Source: Candidatus Altimarinota bacterium | GTDB lineage: Bacteria; Patescibacteriota; Gracilibacteria; BD1-5; UBA6164 | Assembly (NCBI GenBank): GCA_028689115.1 | Contig: JAQTWV010000001.1 | Location: 62,001-126,000, forward strand | Direction: 5' to 3' | Length of the DNA: 64,000 nt | Part shown: positions 43,353 to 54,127 of the stretch, one piece after another | How the letters are laid out: each line of letters starts with the position of its first letter | Position numbering within the stretch: position 1 is the first letter of the stretch | The notes under the pieces: model-generated | What the model was told of the DNA's origin: nothing | Database searches by the model: none | Seen by the model: the letters and a program-made list of their open reading frames with translations, nothing else | Position numbers and translations under genes: made by a program

Positions 43353-43653
43353 AGTTCAATACTTTTCCATATTGTTTTTTTATATCTAGCATGATAACAG
43401 TTCAAGGAATACTAATTTTTGAATATTGTGATTCCCAAAAATCAGCAATTGCATAAGGATCTTTTTTTTCAAAAATATCATGAAATACTGAAAAAAATGC
43501 AGCTTTTGCTATTTGACTTGCTATAACTGGATCCGGATTTATTAATGGTTCTACATGAAGTATTTCTCAATTTGCTCATATTACATCACATCAAGGTGAA
43601 TTTGCAGCTCATAAAATCCAATCATCTCTTTTAATTCAATTTATATTATTCAT
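43351..43653 (-). CDS. Hypothetical protein
   Basis: 100 residues. 'IKRDDWILGAANSPGCDVIGANGEILHVEPLINPDPVIASQIAKAAFFSVFHDIFE', helical in the second half. No membrane segment, no recognised family. Eight bases downstream of the four-helix membrane protein gene on the same strand. Confidence 0.72.
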
Positions 43654-43661
43654 ATTTTTTT

Positions 43662-44120
43662 TTAAACTCTTATTTTATTTATTTTTTCAGCATATTTCAT
43701 ACACTTACTAGTTATGCATTTTCAAGTAATTCAAGCAATTAGTGGAAGAAAAGCCATAAAAAATACAAGTGAATCTACATCTAAATCGGGACCTTTAACT
43801 ATTTTAGATGATATGTAAAATAAAACTATACCAAATACGATTTGAACAATTCTCATAATTTTTTTCTTTGCAACACATATATTTGCTACTCACATAATTA
43901 TAGGAACAATTCATAGTGCAATAATACCATAAGTTATTCAAGTTAAAGTTTCAGGACTAAGATTTTGCCAGAACATTACATTTTCAAGTGTATTAGGAGT
44001 TTCTTGAATAAAGAAATTGTAATACATAACTATTATGTATAGTAATCAAAAAATAGTTCTTCAAATTAGAATAGTTTTATCCGTTGGTCTTTTTTGTAAA
44101 AACTTTATAAATTCCATCAT
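43662..44120 (-). CDS. Four-helix membrane protein
   Basis: 152 residues. Hydrophobic helices at ~22-40, ~62-84, ~88-106 and ~115-133, with a basic C-terminal tail containing two Cys ('CITSKCMKYAEKINKIRV'). No family recognised; size and Cys placement recall small CPR-specific inner-membrane proteins. Two adjacent ATG codons are possible starts (complement of 44118-44120 and 44115-44117); the first is used here. Confidence 0.75.
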
Positions 44121-44242
44121 TTTTCTTATTGTTAAATATTAAACTTATTCTAATTTTAAAAAAAATATGAAAAAAGCAAAATTAATTTTGACTTTTCTCA
44201 ATTTTTTATATAATACACAAGCTAAATATTGATTAGCAATAC

Positions 44243-44317
44243 TGGGGTGTCGCCAAGCGGTAAGGCAGCGGACTTTGACTCCGCCATGCGTAGGTTCGAA
44301 TCCTACCACCCCAACCA
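44243..44317 (+). tRNA. tRNA-Gln (anticodon TTG)
   Basis: 75 bases including an encoded CCA. Acceptor TGGGGTG pairs with CACCCCA; anticodon stem GCGGA/TCCGC encloses the loop CTTTGAC; T-arm GTAGG-TTCGAAT-CCTAC. GC-rich against the AT-rich surroundings. Confidence 0.95.
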
Positions 44318-44436
44318 TAATAAACAAGGATTTGAATTGGAGGTTTTTTACGAAGTAAAAATTTTATTACGACGAATAGGAGTAATAAAAACGGATGGCC
44401 AACCCGAAGGGTGCCGAATCCTACCACCCCCAACCA
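44318..44436 (+). repeat. tRNA-associated element with a duplicated tRNA-Gln 3' end
   Basis: Right after tRNA-Gln. It contains a 19-base core TTACGACGAATAGGAGTAA (44367-44385), found again on the opposite strand at 54560-54578. A block 'CGGATGGCCAACCCGAAGGG' (44392-44411) follows, and then a second copy of 16 bases of the tRNA-Gln T-arm/acceptor end (CGAATCCTACCACCCC, 44415-44430) plus CAACCA. Confidence 0.75.
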
Positions 44437-44627
44437 AATAATTTATATCCATGATAATGGATAATAAATAGAGAATAATAAAAAATTGTTAATTATTTAT
44501 TGTTTGTTATTTTAAAACTTAAGAAATAAGAAAAATTAGGGTTTTTATTTTTTAAGTTTTAGGACTTAAAATTACTTGTTTTCTTGCAGGGAATAAGTAC
44601 AAATTTATTTTTTAATTTATTTATAGC
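44437..44627 (+). promoter_or_regulatory. rplU 5' region with long-range inverted repeat
   Basis: 190 bases without a gene. TAAAACTTAA (44513-44522) and TTAAGTTTTA (44552-44561) are complementary and may fold into a leader hairpin; TTGCAGGG lies at 44585-44591. It could be an L21 leader, but no known consensus is matched with certainty. Confidence 0.4.
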
Positions 44628-44939
44628 ATGATAGCTGTTATAGAATTAGGATGAAATCAATTTATTGTTAGAAAAGGTGACGTAATTGATGTAAAAAAAT
44701 TAGACAAAGAAATTAATTCAAGTTTTTCAGTTGAAGCAATGCTTGTTTCTGATGAAGAAGGAAAAAATTTAAAAGTTGGAGCTCCATTAGTTGCTGGTTC
44801 AAAAATTGAATTAAAAGTTGTTGAACAATATAAAGGTGAAAAAATTAGAGTTTTTAAAATGAAATCTAAAAAAAGATATAGTAGAAATACTGGTTTTAGA
44901 CCACATTTAACTAAATTAGAAATTGTTTCAGTTGCATAA
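44628..44939 (+). CDS. rplU: Ribosomal protein bL21
   Basis: 103 residues, standard. 'AVIELGGNQFIVRKGDVIDVKKL', 'KVGAPLVAGSKIELKVVEQYKGEKIRVFKMKSKKRYSRNTGFRPHLTKLEI' is unmistakable for L21. Binds 23S rRNA domain. The usual downstream partner rpmA (bL27) is not here; a terminator and a cell-wall hydrolase follow. Confidence 0.97.
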
Positions 44940-44949
44940 AAAAACATTT

Positions 44950-44999
44950 GAAAAATCTTATTTATTGAATATAATATTTCAAGAAAATAAGATTTTTTC
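44950..44999 (+). terminator. Terminator after rplU
   Basis: AAAAATCTTATTT...AAATAAGATTTTTT with an inner TTGAAT/ATTTCAA stem; long hairpin then T-run. Confidence 0.8.
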
Positions 45000-45077
45000 T
45001 GTTTTAAAAAAAGATTTCAAAAAATAAAAAATTAAATTTTAATTTAATTTTTTATATTTATTATCTAAATAAACATT

Positions 45078-46235
45078 TTGGTAAATAACGAAAATAATAG
45101 AGTTAATATTAAAGCTCGTATTGATAGACATCTTAGAATAGTTAGGCAAAATAATTGAATTAAAACTAATATTTTAACTGAAAAAAGATATGGTACAACT
45201 ATATATTTGGTTTTAATATTTGTAGTCTTTGTTTTTCCTATGTATCCTAGTTTGGCATCTTTTGTATATAACAATACAACTTATGATTTTTACAGAGAAG
45301 GTATAGATGAAACTTCAATTATTGAATCATATTATGGATGACAACTTCAAGAATGAGATTGAGAATATTGAGTCCCTATAATTGAGTCCCAAGATTCATT
45401 TTTATCAGTAAATACTATTTTAAATGACAATAGAGATCTAGCTTGAACAAATGAAATACTTGATTATGAAATAAAACCATGAGATTCTTTTTCAAGTATA
45501 GCATATGAATTTAGTGTATCTCCAAATTCTATATTATGGGCAAATGAGTTTGAAAAAAATCATGTATTAAGACCGGGTGAAATTATAAAAGTACCACCAG
45601 TTTCTTGATTAATTCATAAAGTAGTTTCAGGTGATACTATTTCTTCAATTGCAGAAAAATATGATATTTGAGAATCAAAAATTAAAGAACAAAATTTATT
45701 AACAGATAATAGTTCTATAAAAGTTTGAGATTATGTAGTTATTCCTTGAGCTATTAAAAAAGTTGTTGTTCCTGTTTATACTACTCCAACAAAAACTGCT
45801 GCTGTTGCAAAAAAACCTGCAAAAATAACTTCTGGTTGATATAATTTTGTTAAAGAAAATACAAGTGAAATTGTTGCTACTACTGGAACACATAAATTAG
45901 TTTGGAGATCTCCAAGTCATTCTTTTGTTTGGGGGAATTGTACTCGGTATGTTGCACAATATAAAAATGTAACTTGGTGAGGTAATGCTAATCAATGGTT
46001 ATCAAATGCAAGAGCTGCATGAGCTCCTACATGAAGTACACCTAAAATATGAGCTATAGTTCAACTTACTTGAACTTGATATAATCCTAGATATGGTCAT
46101 GTTTGAATTGTTATGGAAGTAAAATCTGATCATATAATTATTTCAGATATGAATTATAGAAGATTAAATGAGGTAACTTACAGAAAAATTTCTATAAATG
46201 ATAGAAGTATTGATTGATATATTTACGTAGAATAA
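45078..46235 (+). CDS. Secreted LysM-CHAP peptidoglycan amidase/endopeptidase (TTG start)
   Basis: 385 residues. N-terminal cytoplasmic basic region, membrane/signal helix 'TIYLVLIFVVFVFPMYPSLASF' (~40-62), two LysM domains (~125-170 'EIKPGDSFSSIAYEFSVSPNSI', ~175-220 'HKVVSGDTISSIAEKYDI'). A C-terminal CHAP domain follows: Cys288 in 'WGNCTxYVAQYKNVTW' (x = CGG, residue 290) and His341 in 'PRYGHVGIVMEV'. CHAP enzymes cut peptidoglycan cross-links or amide bonds; LysM binds glycan. The CGG sits exactly where CHAP proteins have Trp (CTWYV). No ATG is available upstream of the membrane helix; TTG at 45078 is the first plausible start after an in-frame TAA at 45066. Confidence 0.88.
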
Positions 46236-46239
46236 AAAA

Positions 46240-46269
46240 TAAAAAATCCTGTTTAAACAGGATTTTTTA
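46240..46269. terminator. Bidirectional terminator
   Basis: AAAAAATCCTGTTT, AAACAGGATTTTTT between the CHAP gene and the convergent secreted protein gene. Confidence 0.86.
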
Positions 46270-47127
46270 TTTGCTCATAGCATTACTTATCTTATATACA
46301 ACTTGATTTATAGGATTTATACTTTTATGTAATCATTCTCTAAGTAGATTATAATCTTCTCTAAGCAATTCTAAAAGTATATGTATAGTTATATTATTTT
46401 CATATTCTGAATATGCTTTAAATGCAATTGGATAAACTTTGTATGAATCATCTATTTCTTTTTGAATAAGTGATTTTTTTTCTATTTCTTTTTTTAGTAT
46501 TGAGTTAATTGGAGTAGATTCATTTTTATTATCTCATTCTTTTAGTGTTGAAATATTTTCATTAAAACTTTTTAGATATTCTAAATAAAAATTATATTTA
46601 CATAATTCATAAGTAGTTTGTTTTAAAATTGATTTTTTTATTATACTATTATTTTTTTCAGAAGTTATCTTACATTTATTGCTATTTTCTGCTATACTTT
46701 TTTCAATTTCAAATATTTTTGCATCTAGTTTTGGTTCTAATCTAGATTTTAGAGAGGCATTTTTATTAATTAAGTCTTTTTTTATAGTCTTAAGTCATCT
46801 ATAATATGAAACTTTTGTTGCACAATCATATATACCATCCATATTTTTTCTGTATTGTGTTTTGGCTAATTCTACATCATTTCAACTTTTATATTTTCAT
46901 GAAGTATCAGTATCTAAATTTAGAAATTGATCATCTTTTCATATCAAATAAATAATTTCAGAATTCGAATCATTTATTTTATATTCAGAACAAAATTTAG
47001 TAACTCTTTCTTGATATAAACTATATCAAGTTAAATCTGACATAGTTTGTGCTTCTCAGTAAGATAAATTTATTTGAGAAATATTTATAATTATTGTAAA
47101 TATTATTAGAATTGATATTTTTTTCAT
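46267..47127 (-). CDS. Secreted helical hypothetical protein with four Cys
   Basis: 286 residues. Signal peptide 'MKKISILIIFTIIINISQINLS'. The mature part is helical and rich in Lys/Glu/Asn, with Cys residues spread (e.g. 'TKFCSEYK', 'GIYDCATKV', 'NKCKITSE', 'YELCKYNFY') that could form two disulfides. No family recognised. Follows the 47138-47704 gene by 10 bases on the same strand. Confidence 0.75.
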
Positions 47128-47137
47128 TATGTTTTAT

Positions 47138-47704
47138 TTAAAAAATTTTAATTTGGGAACTTTCTTTTATTATATCTTTATTTCAAACTTTTTTAACTAT
47201 TTTATATTTTTTGTATTCTTTTTCAAAACTTCATTCACTAAATATATTTATATTTGAATATAATCATAGATTTTTTATAAGTATTTCTCAAACTCAAGTT
47301 GAAAATGTATTAGAACTAGATGTAATTCAATTTACATTAGAATCACTTGTATTTGAGTAGGAAACAGGACTTCAATCATTTATAATAATTGTCATATTTG
47401 TATCTATATCTACTTTTAACCTCAAAACTTCATTTTCTTTTAATCATATATTTAAAAAATTATTTTTTTCAAATACAAGTATTTCATTGTTAGATATTTC
47501 CACAATTTCAAAATTTCAAGTTTCAATAGCTTCATTTATTAGATTTTGTTTTTTATTAGCTATGCTTATTTTTTCATTTAAATTACTATTTTCTTTTAGG
47601 TTTTTACTAATCTGAGAACTTATAGAAATAAATGCAATAGACATAGTCAAACTCAAAAAAATTGACCAAAGTAATATAGATGCATTTTTGCCTATTTTTT
47701 GCAT
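47138..47704 (-). CDS. Single-pass membrane protein, PilX/PilN-like
   Basis: 188 residues. N-terminal hydrophobic helix 'ASILLWSIFLSLTMSIAFISISSQIS', then a coiled coil ('NLKENSNLNEKISIANKKQNLINEAIE') and a beta-rich Ser/Asn-containing domain with TGA glycines. Topology recalls PilN/PilX pilus accessory proteins, and its gene is divergent from a PilT/PilB-like ATPase 62 bases away, but sequence identity to a named family is not evident. Confidence 0.7.
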
Positions 47705-47766
47705 AAAATAATTTATTATGATAAAATCTATTTAAATTATAATTTATTAGTTTCAAATTACAAGTT

Positions 47767-49083
47767 ATGGTTACTAAAAAGCCTGATATAGAAGAAAAAA
47801 ACATTCAAGAAGAACTAAAAAATGAGATACTCTCAAAAGAATCAAAAAGAGAGTATCATTCTTCTAAGTTTCAAAAAATTGAAACTCAAGTTAAAGAAAG
47901 TTTAAAACAACAAAAGACAGATGATACACTTAGAGATATAACAATTTGAGCGCTTGTCTTGTGAAGTAGTGATGTTCATTATGAAGTTTTTGAGGATTAT
48001 GTAGTTGTTAGATTTAGAATAGATTGAGTTTTAGTAGATATTTTTAGACTTAATTATAAAGAATATAAATTGATACTTGAAAGACTTAAATATTCGTCAG
48101 GTTTGAAATTAAATATTACAGATGTTCCACAAGATGGTAAATATTCTATGATAATAGAAAAAAGAGATATAGATGTGAGAGTTTCTACACTGCCAGTTTG
48201 AAATTCTGAAAATGTAGTTTGTAGAATCTTAGATAATACAAATGCAGTTATAGATTTTGAAGAATTATGATTTTTTTGGACAACAAAGAGAATACTTGAA
48301 AAAGCAATTTCAAAGAAAAATGGTATGGTTTTAGTTACTTGACCAACTGGTTCATGAAAAACTACTACTCTTTATACTGTTTTAGCAGAATTAAATACTA
48401 GAGATAAAAAAATAATAACTCTTGAAGATCCAATTGAATATTCTATGGATTGAGTTATTCAATCAGAAGTAAATGAAAAAAGATGATATACATTTCATAC
48501 TTGATTAAGAGCAATTCTTAGACAAGATCCAGATATAATAATGGTTTGAGAAATAAGAGATAGAGAAACATTAGAAACAGCAACTCAAGCAAGTCTTACG
48601 GGACATTTAGTTTTATCTACTTTGCATACTAAATCAGCTGCTGATACTTTGGATAGGATTATAAATATGTGAATAAAACCATATATTATAGCTTCAGCTC
48701 TTGATACAATTGTAGCTCAAAGACTTGTAAGAAAAATATGCACTCATTGTAAGGTTGAGAAAGTAAAAACTCCTGAAGAACAAGCTATAATTGAAGCTAT
48801 GATGAAGGATATTTGAATGAATATAAGACAAGCGAAAAGTATAAAATTATATGAATGAGCTGGTTGTGAAAAGTGTAATCATAGTTGATATAGTTGAAGA
48901 ATTTGAATATATGAAATTATATCTCTTACTACTAAACTTAGAGATATGATTAGAGAATGAGCAACAACTCAAGATATAATTGATGAAGCAAGAAATGGTG
49001 ATTTGATAACAATAAAAGAAGATTGAATATTAAAAGCTATTAGGGGATTTACCACTATAGAAGAAATTTTAAGAGTAATATAA
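47767..49083 (+). CDS. PilT/PilB-like type IV pilus ATPase (third copy)
   Basis: 438 residues. N-terminal charged extension (~1-55), then '[22 protein letters not shown]', '[13 protein letters not shown]', Walker A 'GPTGSGKTTTLYT' from about residue 192, '[19 protein letters not shown]', '[19 protein letters not shown]', '[15 protein letters not shown]', zinc tetracysteine ('ICTHC', 'GCEKC'). The zinc site argues for PilB/GspE over true PilT, but the short N-terminus and sequence divergence from the other two leave retraction versus extension open. First gene of a three-gene plus-strand run. Confidence 0.93.
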
Positions 49084-49091
49084 TAAAAAAT

Positions 49092-50084
49092 ATGAATGAT
49101 TTAAATACAAGCTTTACAGCTAATCCATATATTCCTGAATTAAAACCAAAAAAAATATTAAAAGATTCTTTTTGAGAGTTGTGAGGAAAAAATATCCCAG
49201 ATTTAAAATTAAAGAGTGAAGAAGTAAAAATGGAATATAGAAAATATCACTATTTACTTTTAAATAAATTATACTTTGACAAAAATGAACTAGAATATAC
49301 TAGATGAATTTTAGATAATTCAGTTAAAAAAAGCATAAAACATAATAGATGAAAAGTATTATGATTATTATCACCAAAAAGAAGAGAAAAAATAGAAGAT
49401 AAACATTCAAATATTGATTCTAAAAAAATAAATGAAAAATTAATTTCATATCCTCTTTTTTATATGTGGGAATATGTAAACACAAATCTTGAAGATTTAA
49501 AAACTTGAAATGATAAACAAATAGAGTTTGCAGAAAAATTTTGATTATCACATATGCAAGATATAAAAAATATAGTTGAAATTTTGTGATTTAATGATGT
49601 ATTGAATTGGTCAACAATTAATCTACCTTTGGAATCATTTAAGTGATTAAAAGTTGAATTAGAATCAGCAGAAATGTCTTGAATTATGTGAAGTATAAAT
49701 TGAAATAGTTTATTATTATCTTTTGCAACATCATTAAAGATTGAAAACTATGAAAATCTTTATTATGCGACTGTAGCACTTTGATATAAGGAAAAAATGT
49801 GAGTTTCAAATGTAAAAATGCCAACTATGAGAATGAATAGAATTCTTTCTTATGCAAGTCAAAATTTTTGAAAACCAAATTTAGAAATGGCTTGACTAAA
49901 TGTAGTAAATCTTTTATTAACAGAAGATGCTGTACAAGAAATATTTCAAGATAATCTAGGTTTATTTACAAAAGAAGATTTATCATTATTAAAAGCAAGT
50001 CAAATTGCTCAAATAAAAAGTAATATAAGAAGTGCATTAAGAGGTTTTTGATACAGATTAGAAATAGATAATTATAGAGCTTAA
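49092..50084 (+). CDS. Hypothetical protein coupled to the pilus ATPase
   Basis: 330 residues, cytoplasmic by composition (no signal or membrane helix), helical with a basic middle ('GKVLGLLSPKRREKIEDKHSN') and a C-terminal 'IAQIKSNIRSALRGFGYRLEI'. The gene starts 8 bases after the ATPase stop, so a pilus-related cytoplasmic function is likely by context. No family recognised. Confidence 0.75.
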
Positions 50085-50106
50085 TTTTAAAATATAATTT
50101 TAATAT

Positions 50107-50517
50107 ATGTCAGAAAATTTAGAAAAACAAGATATACAAACTTGAACAGAATTAGTTTCTTGAGTTTTATCTCAAGAAACTAATTCTGTTCAATCTGAAG
50201 TTGAACAAATTATTAATTATACTAAAGAAGAAAAAGAAAATATTGACGATTTAATGGAATTTGTTCATATTATAGATGATTTAATACTATCAGGAGAAAG
50301 TTTTGAAAATAGTATGGAATATAATATGTTTGAGATTTGATATACAAATCTATCTCTTAGAGAAAAACTTCATTTTAAAGATATATATAATGATCTTAGA
50401 ATTAGATATTTAGAAGCAAAAATAAAGACAATAAATGATAGTATTGAAAATGGTAAAAGAGTAGATATGAAATCTTTAAATAATTACAAAGAAGAATTAT
50501 CTAAATTAAAAAAGTAA
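50107..50517 (+). CDS. Acidic helical hypothetical protein containing an intragenic perfect inverted repeat
   Basis: 136 residues, Glu/Asp-rich and helical ('IDDLMEFVHIIDDLILSGESFENS', 'YNDLRIRYLEAKIKTIND'). No family. 22 bases after the previous gene. Codons 13-29 (TGTELVSGVLSQETNSV) are encoded by a perfect 23-bp inverted repeat, which constrains the peptide and would block ribosomes or act as a regulatory structure. Ends at a very strong terminator. Confidence 0.78.
50142..50193. repeat. Perfect 23-bp inverted repeat inside the 50107 CDS
   Basis: Left arm 50142-50164, 6-base loop TTTTAT, right arm 50171-50193, all 23 pairs matched. It begins 35 bases into the gene and has no T-run, so it is not a normal terminator. 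Confidence 0.92.
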
Positions 50518-50553
50518 ACTAAAAAAGAAGCCTACGGCTTCTTTTTTAGTTTA
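50515..50553. terminator. Bidirectional terminator
   Basis: TAAACTAAAAAAGAAGCC, TAC,GGCTTCTTTTTTAGTTTA: an 18-bp stem containing the stops of both convergent genes. Confidence 0.9.
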
Positions 50554-51193
50554 CGAAATCACTTATTTTTAAAAAATATCAAACATTATTTTTTTCATCT
50601 ACTTCAATTGCTATTCAGATTAAATCATTATTTTTATTATAAATTGGCGAACCAGAATTTCATTCTAGAAAAACTATATTTGTAGTTATTTTATTTCAGT
50701 TTATTTTTGTTATAGTTCATTTTTTCATTTTGAAATCATTATTTGTTTCATTATATCAAAATTGATATATTTCTTCTCAGATATTTATATTTTTTTCTAT
50801 ATTTATTTTTTTGAAATTTTTGAAATCTATATTTATTTCAAGGATTGCATAATCATTTATAGTGTCTTTTTTTATCAATTTAGCATCATATTTATTTCAA
50901 ATCTTATCATAAATTTCATAAATACTATCTGTATTATTTACTCAATGAGCTGCAGTAATTATAGTATTTTTGTTTATAAATAAACCACTTAATATATTTT
51001 TATCTAAGTTTTTTTCATCTCAAAATATTCATTTTGGATTATCATCGTTTTTTACTATTTCACTTTCTTTTACTATTTTTACTACATTATTATTTATACT
51101 ATTGTTAGTTTGATTTAAGAAAAAAACTATAAATATTCAAACTATCAATATAGAGTTAAAGATTAGTGATATTATAAAGATTTTTTTATTCAT
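50546..51193 (-). CDS. Membrane-anchored trypsin-like serine protease
   Basis: 215 residues. N-terminal anchor 'IFIISLIFNSILIVGIFIVFFL', then a chymotrypsin-fold protease domain with His in 'TIITAAHGVNN', Asp in 'INDYAILEI' and Ser in 'FLEGNSGSPIYNKNNDLIGIAI' (the GNSGSP motif of HtrA/trypsin families). No PDZ domain, so it is not a full HtrA/DegP. It acts outside the membrane, possibly in surface-protein turnover or host protein attack (inference). The stop lies in the shared terminator. Confidence 0.87.
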
Positions 51194-51302
51194 TTGTTCT
51201 AATTATTTTTAATTTCCAAATATTAACTTTTAAATAATTATTTGCAATTTTATTATAAAAATTTATTATAAAAACAATTATTAATTATTTAAAAAAATAA
51301 GA

Positions 51303-51953
51303 ATGAATCAAATAGTAAAAGATAAAATGGCAAGGGAAATAATGGTTGTTTCAAATGCTTCAATTTTTTGAAATATAGCTAAAGAAAGTAAATTTTATTA
51401 TAATAGTGATGTAAATTTTGAAAAAAATATTCTAGAAAATTATGAATATATGGTTAGATGAGAAGCTGAAGTAAATTTCAGTTACAAACAACCAATCCCT
51501 TATGGAATTGTTCTAAATGAAAATAATGAAATTTTTGTATACAAAAGATGATGATCAGGAAGTAATGCTTGAGAACATAGACTACATAGTAAAATTGCTA
51601 TTTGAGTTGGTTGACATATAGAAAAAGAAGATGAAAATTTAACAAATCCAATAAGTGATTCTTTGATAAGAGAAATAGAAGAAGAGTTAAATATAAAAGA
51701 ACAAGATATAAAAAATGTAGAAGCTATATGATACATAAATAATGAAACAGATGAAGTTTCAAAAGTACATATTTGAATTTCATATATAGTTAGAATACAT
51801 AACTCAAATTTTGAATTACTTGATTGAGAACTAGATAATTGAGAGTTTGTAAATATTTCTGAACTTGAAAAAATGATAAATTCAGGTGATTATGATGTAG
51901 AAGCATGGACTAAAATAGTTTTTGAACCATTAAAAGATTATTTAGCAAAATAA
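51303..51953 (+). CDS. NUDIX hydrolase
   Basis: 216 residues. NUDIX domain at ~75-205 with the box 'GVGGHIEKED...LIREIEEELNI' carrying a ~10-residue insertion between the Gly and the REIEEEL half. Metal-binding Glu are those of REIEEEL. Hydrolyses a nucleoside diphosphate linked to X; substrate unknown. The ~70-residue N-terminal extension is unassigned. Monocistronic; ends in a hairpin shared with radA. Confidence 0.88.
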
Positions 51954-51988
51954 AAACTTAAGACTTTTAAAAGTCTTAAGTTTTTATT
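51951..51988. terminator. Bidirectional terminator
   Basis: AAAAACTTAAGACTTTT, AAAAGTCTTAAGTTTTT; holds the stops of the NUDIX gene and radA. Confidence 0.88.
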
Positions 51989-53298
51989 TTGCTCACGAGC
52001 TCTCCGACTTCTTTTATTTTAATTAAATTTATCTTTGTTTCAACTATGTCACAATCTGGAATAATTATATTTTTAAATCACATTTTTATAGCTTCTTTGA
52101 CTCTTTTTTCTAGATGAATTGGTTTTTTAACTTTTCAAGTTAGGGATATTTCTCATATATAAATAGTATCCTTACTCAAAAGCATATTTTGCTTACTTGA
52201 AATAATAGATGCCGCAAGTGATAAATCAATTCAAGGCTCTTCTATCTTTAATCATCTAGCAATATTTGTATACACGTCATATGCTTCTAGTTTTATAGTT
52301 GTATATTTTCAAAGTACAGCAACAATCAAATCAAGTTTTGAAGAGTTTATACCTCTAGCGCTTCTTTTTGGATAGCCAAATTTAGTATAAGTAGTTAGAC
52401 TTTCTGTTTCTACTATAAGTGGTCTTGTTCACTCAATAGTTATAGATAAACTAGATCAAATTGTAGATTCTTTAGATGAAGTAAATTCTAGACCTGGATT
52501 TTTTAAATCTGATAATCATTTTTCATTCATAGTAAAAATACCTATTTCACTAGTTGCTCAAAATCTGTTTTTTAATGCTCTTAAAATTCTTAAATTATCG
52601 TATTTGTCTCACTCAAAATATAGAACAGTATCAACCATATGTTCTAGTGTTTTTGGTCAAGCAAGACCTCAATCTTTGTTTATATGTCATATTATAAAAA
52701 CTGCTGTATTAGTAGCTTTTGCAAATGCAACAAGTAATTCACTTATAAATCTAACTTGTGTTATACTTCCAGCCACTCAAGTTATATTTTTTGAATGCAT
52801 TACAGAAATAGAATCTATAATCAATATATCAGTTTTATTTTTACTTAGAGTTTCAAGTACATCCTCGATTACATTTTCAGCTAGGAGTTTCATATTTGTT
52901 CAAGTAACTCAAAGTCTTTTTGCTCTATCAGCTATTTGATATGAAGTTTCTTCTCACGAAACATAGATTATTTGTTTATCTACCAAACTTGCCAATTGAA
53001 GCGTAATTGTAGATTTTCAAATACCAGGTTCTCATGACAATAAAACAACTCAACCAGGAACTATTCAACCTCATAAGACATTGTTTAATTCGCTAGATTT
53101 AGTTATGATTTTTATTTCTTTATTTTCACTCATTACATCATCTAAATTTGAAAGTTCTTTTATTTCTCATTTTACTTGGCTATTTGTTCCTGAAATTTTG
53201 GCTTCTTTAAACTCTGTTAGTGTATTCCATTCACGACAAAAAGAGCATTGACCAAGCCATTTTATACTTTCATTTCAACAACTACTACATATATACAT
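51976..53298 (-). CDS. radA: DNA repair protein RadA (Sms)
   Basis: 440 residues, normal length. N-terminal C4 zinc finger (Cys4, Cys7, Cys18, Cys21: 'YICSSCGNESIKWLGQCSFC'), RecA-like ATPase with Walker A 'SGEPGIGKST' and 'LIIDSISVM', the RadA motif 'KNRFG' ('LKNRFGATSEIGIF'), then a Lon-protease-like C-terminal domain. A branch-migration helicase for recombination intermediates. Start is the first of two closely spaced ATGs (complement of 53296-53298). Confidence 0.96.
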
Positions 53299-53418
53299 AT
53301 ATTTATAATTATTTTTTATTAATACAAGTATATATTTTGTGTATAAAAATGCAAATTATTTTTATATTTCACATTTTTGTATATAATGCATTCAACTTTT
53401 AAAAATTATAAAAATAAA

Positions 53419-54036
53419 ATGAAACAACAACAAGAAAAAATAGTTTGAAAATTTCAATGAGGTGAAACTTTTGGTTTTTTAATACCAGAAGATAGAGAAT
53501 ATTATGGTGGAGATTTCTATGTAAAAAAAGCTCATTTTTGATTAGCTGAAACAGGTGATAGAGTAGAATGAGTTGAGATAAAATCAACTTGAAAAAAGCC
53601 AGAAGTAAGAATTACGAGAGTATTTTGAAAAGAAAAACCAATAGAACAAGAATTTGTTGAAGGTATTTATAGCAAATGAGAATGAAATTTTGGTTTTATA
53701 GATGTAGATTGACTAGATAAATGATTTTTTGTTTATGGGGATAAAAGAAATGGGGCAAAAGATGGTGATAAGGTAAAAGCACAAATTATTGAGTTTAAAT
53801 GAAAAAAAGAAGCTATAGTTGTAAAAATATTTAAAGATGAACATGAAACAGTTGTAGGTAGATTTAAAGATAGTGATAAATTTGGTTTTGTTATTCCTGA
53901 TGAATGAAAAAATATGGATGTTTTTATTCCTGGTCATAGAAAAAACGGAGCACAAGATGGTGATATGGTAGAAGCAAAAATAGTTAAAGTTTGAGGTAAA
54001 AATAGGGAAGGTTATGTTATAAAAATATTAAATTAA
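53419..54036 (+). CDS. Stand-alone triple OB/cold-shock-like domain protein, RNase R N-terminal paralogue
   Basis: 205 residues made of three ~65-residue OB/CSD units: 'GKFQGGETFGFLIPED', 'GIYSKGEGNFGFIDVDGLDKGFFV', 'GRFKDSDKFGFVIPDEGKNMDVFI'. They align with the three N-terminal OB units of the RNase R encoded 0.9 kb downstream (e.g. 'GVYSQGNGDFGFVDVE'). RNB catalytic domain is absent, so it should bind RNA without cutting it: a chaperone, or a competitor/regulator of RNase R (inference). ATG at 53419 is preferred; an in-frame ATG at 53386 would lie within a TATAAT-like -10. Confidence 0.85.
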
Positions 54037-54037
54037 G

Positions 54038-54080
54038 AAAATGTCAATTAAATTTAATATAAATTTAATTGACATTTTCA
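54038..54080 (+). terminator. Terminator after the triple-OB gene, with promoter -35 inside
   Basis: AAAATGTCAATTAAATTT, AATAT, AAATTTAATTGACATTTT, an 18-bp stem with a short T-run. Its right arm contains TTGACA (54069-54074) used by the candidate promoter for the next gene. Confidence 0.75.
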
Positions 54081-54099
54081 TATTAACTTTTATTATAAA
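54069..54099 (+). promoter_or_regulatory. Promoter candidate for the 54128 gene
   Basis: -35 TTGACA (54069-54074) and -10 TATTAT (54091-54096, 16-base spacer) or TATAAA (54094-54099). Confidence 0.6.
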
Positions 54100-54127
54100 A
54101 TTCCTGAAACATATGTAGGAGGGAAAA

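Noticed and set aside
44229-44441. Small open frames overlapping the tRNA-Gln
   Set aside because: They follow from the GC-rich tRNA and its duplicated end; no conserved features, and they run through the tRNA gene.
53386-53418. Upstream in-frame ATG for the triple-OB protein
   Set aside because: It lies in a TATAAT-like -10 box, so it would be outside the transcript; 53419 is preferred.
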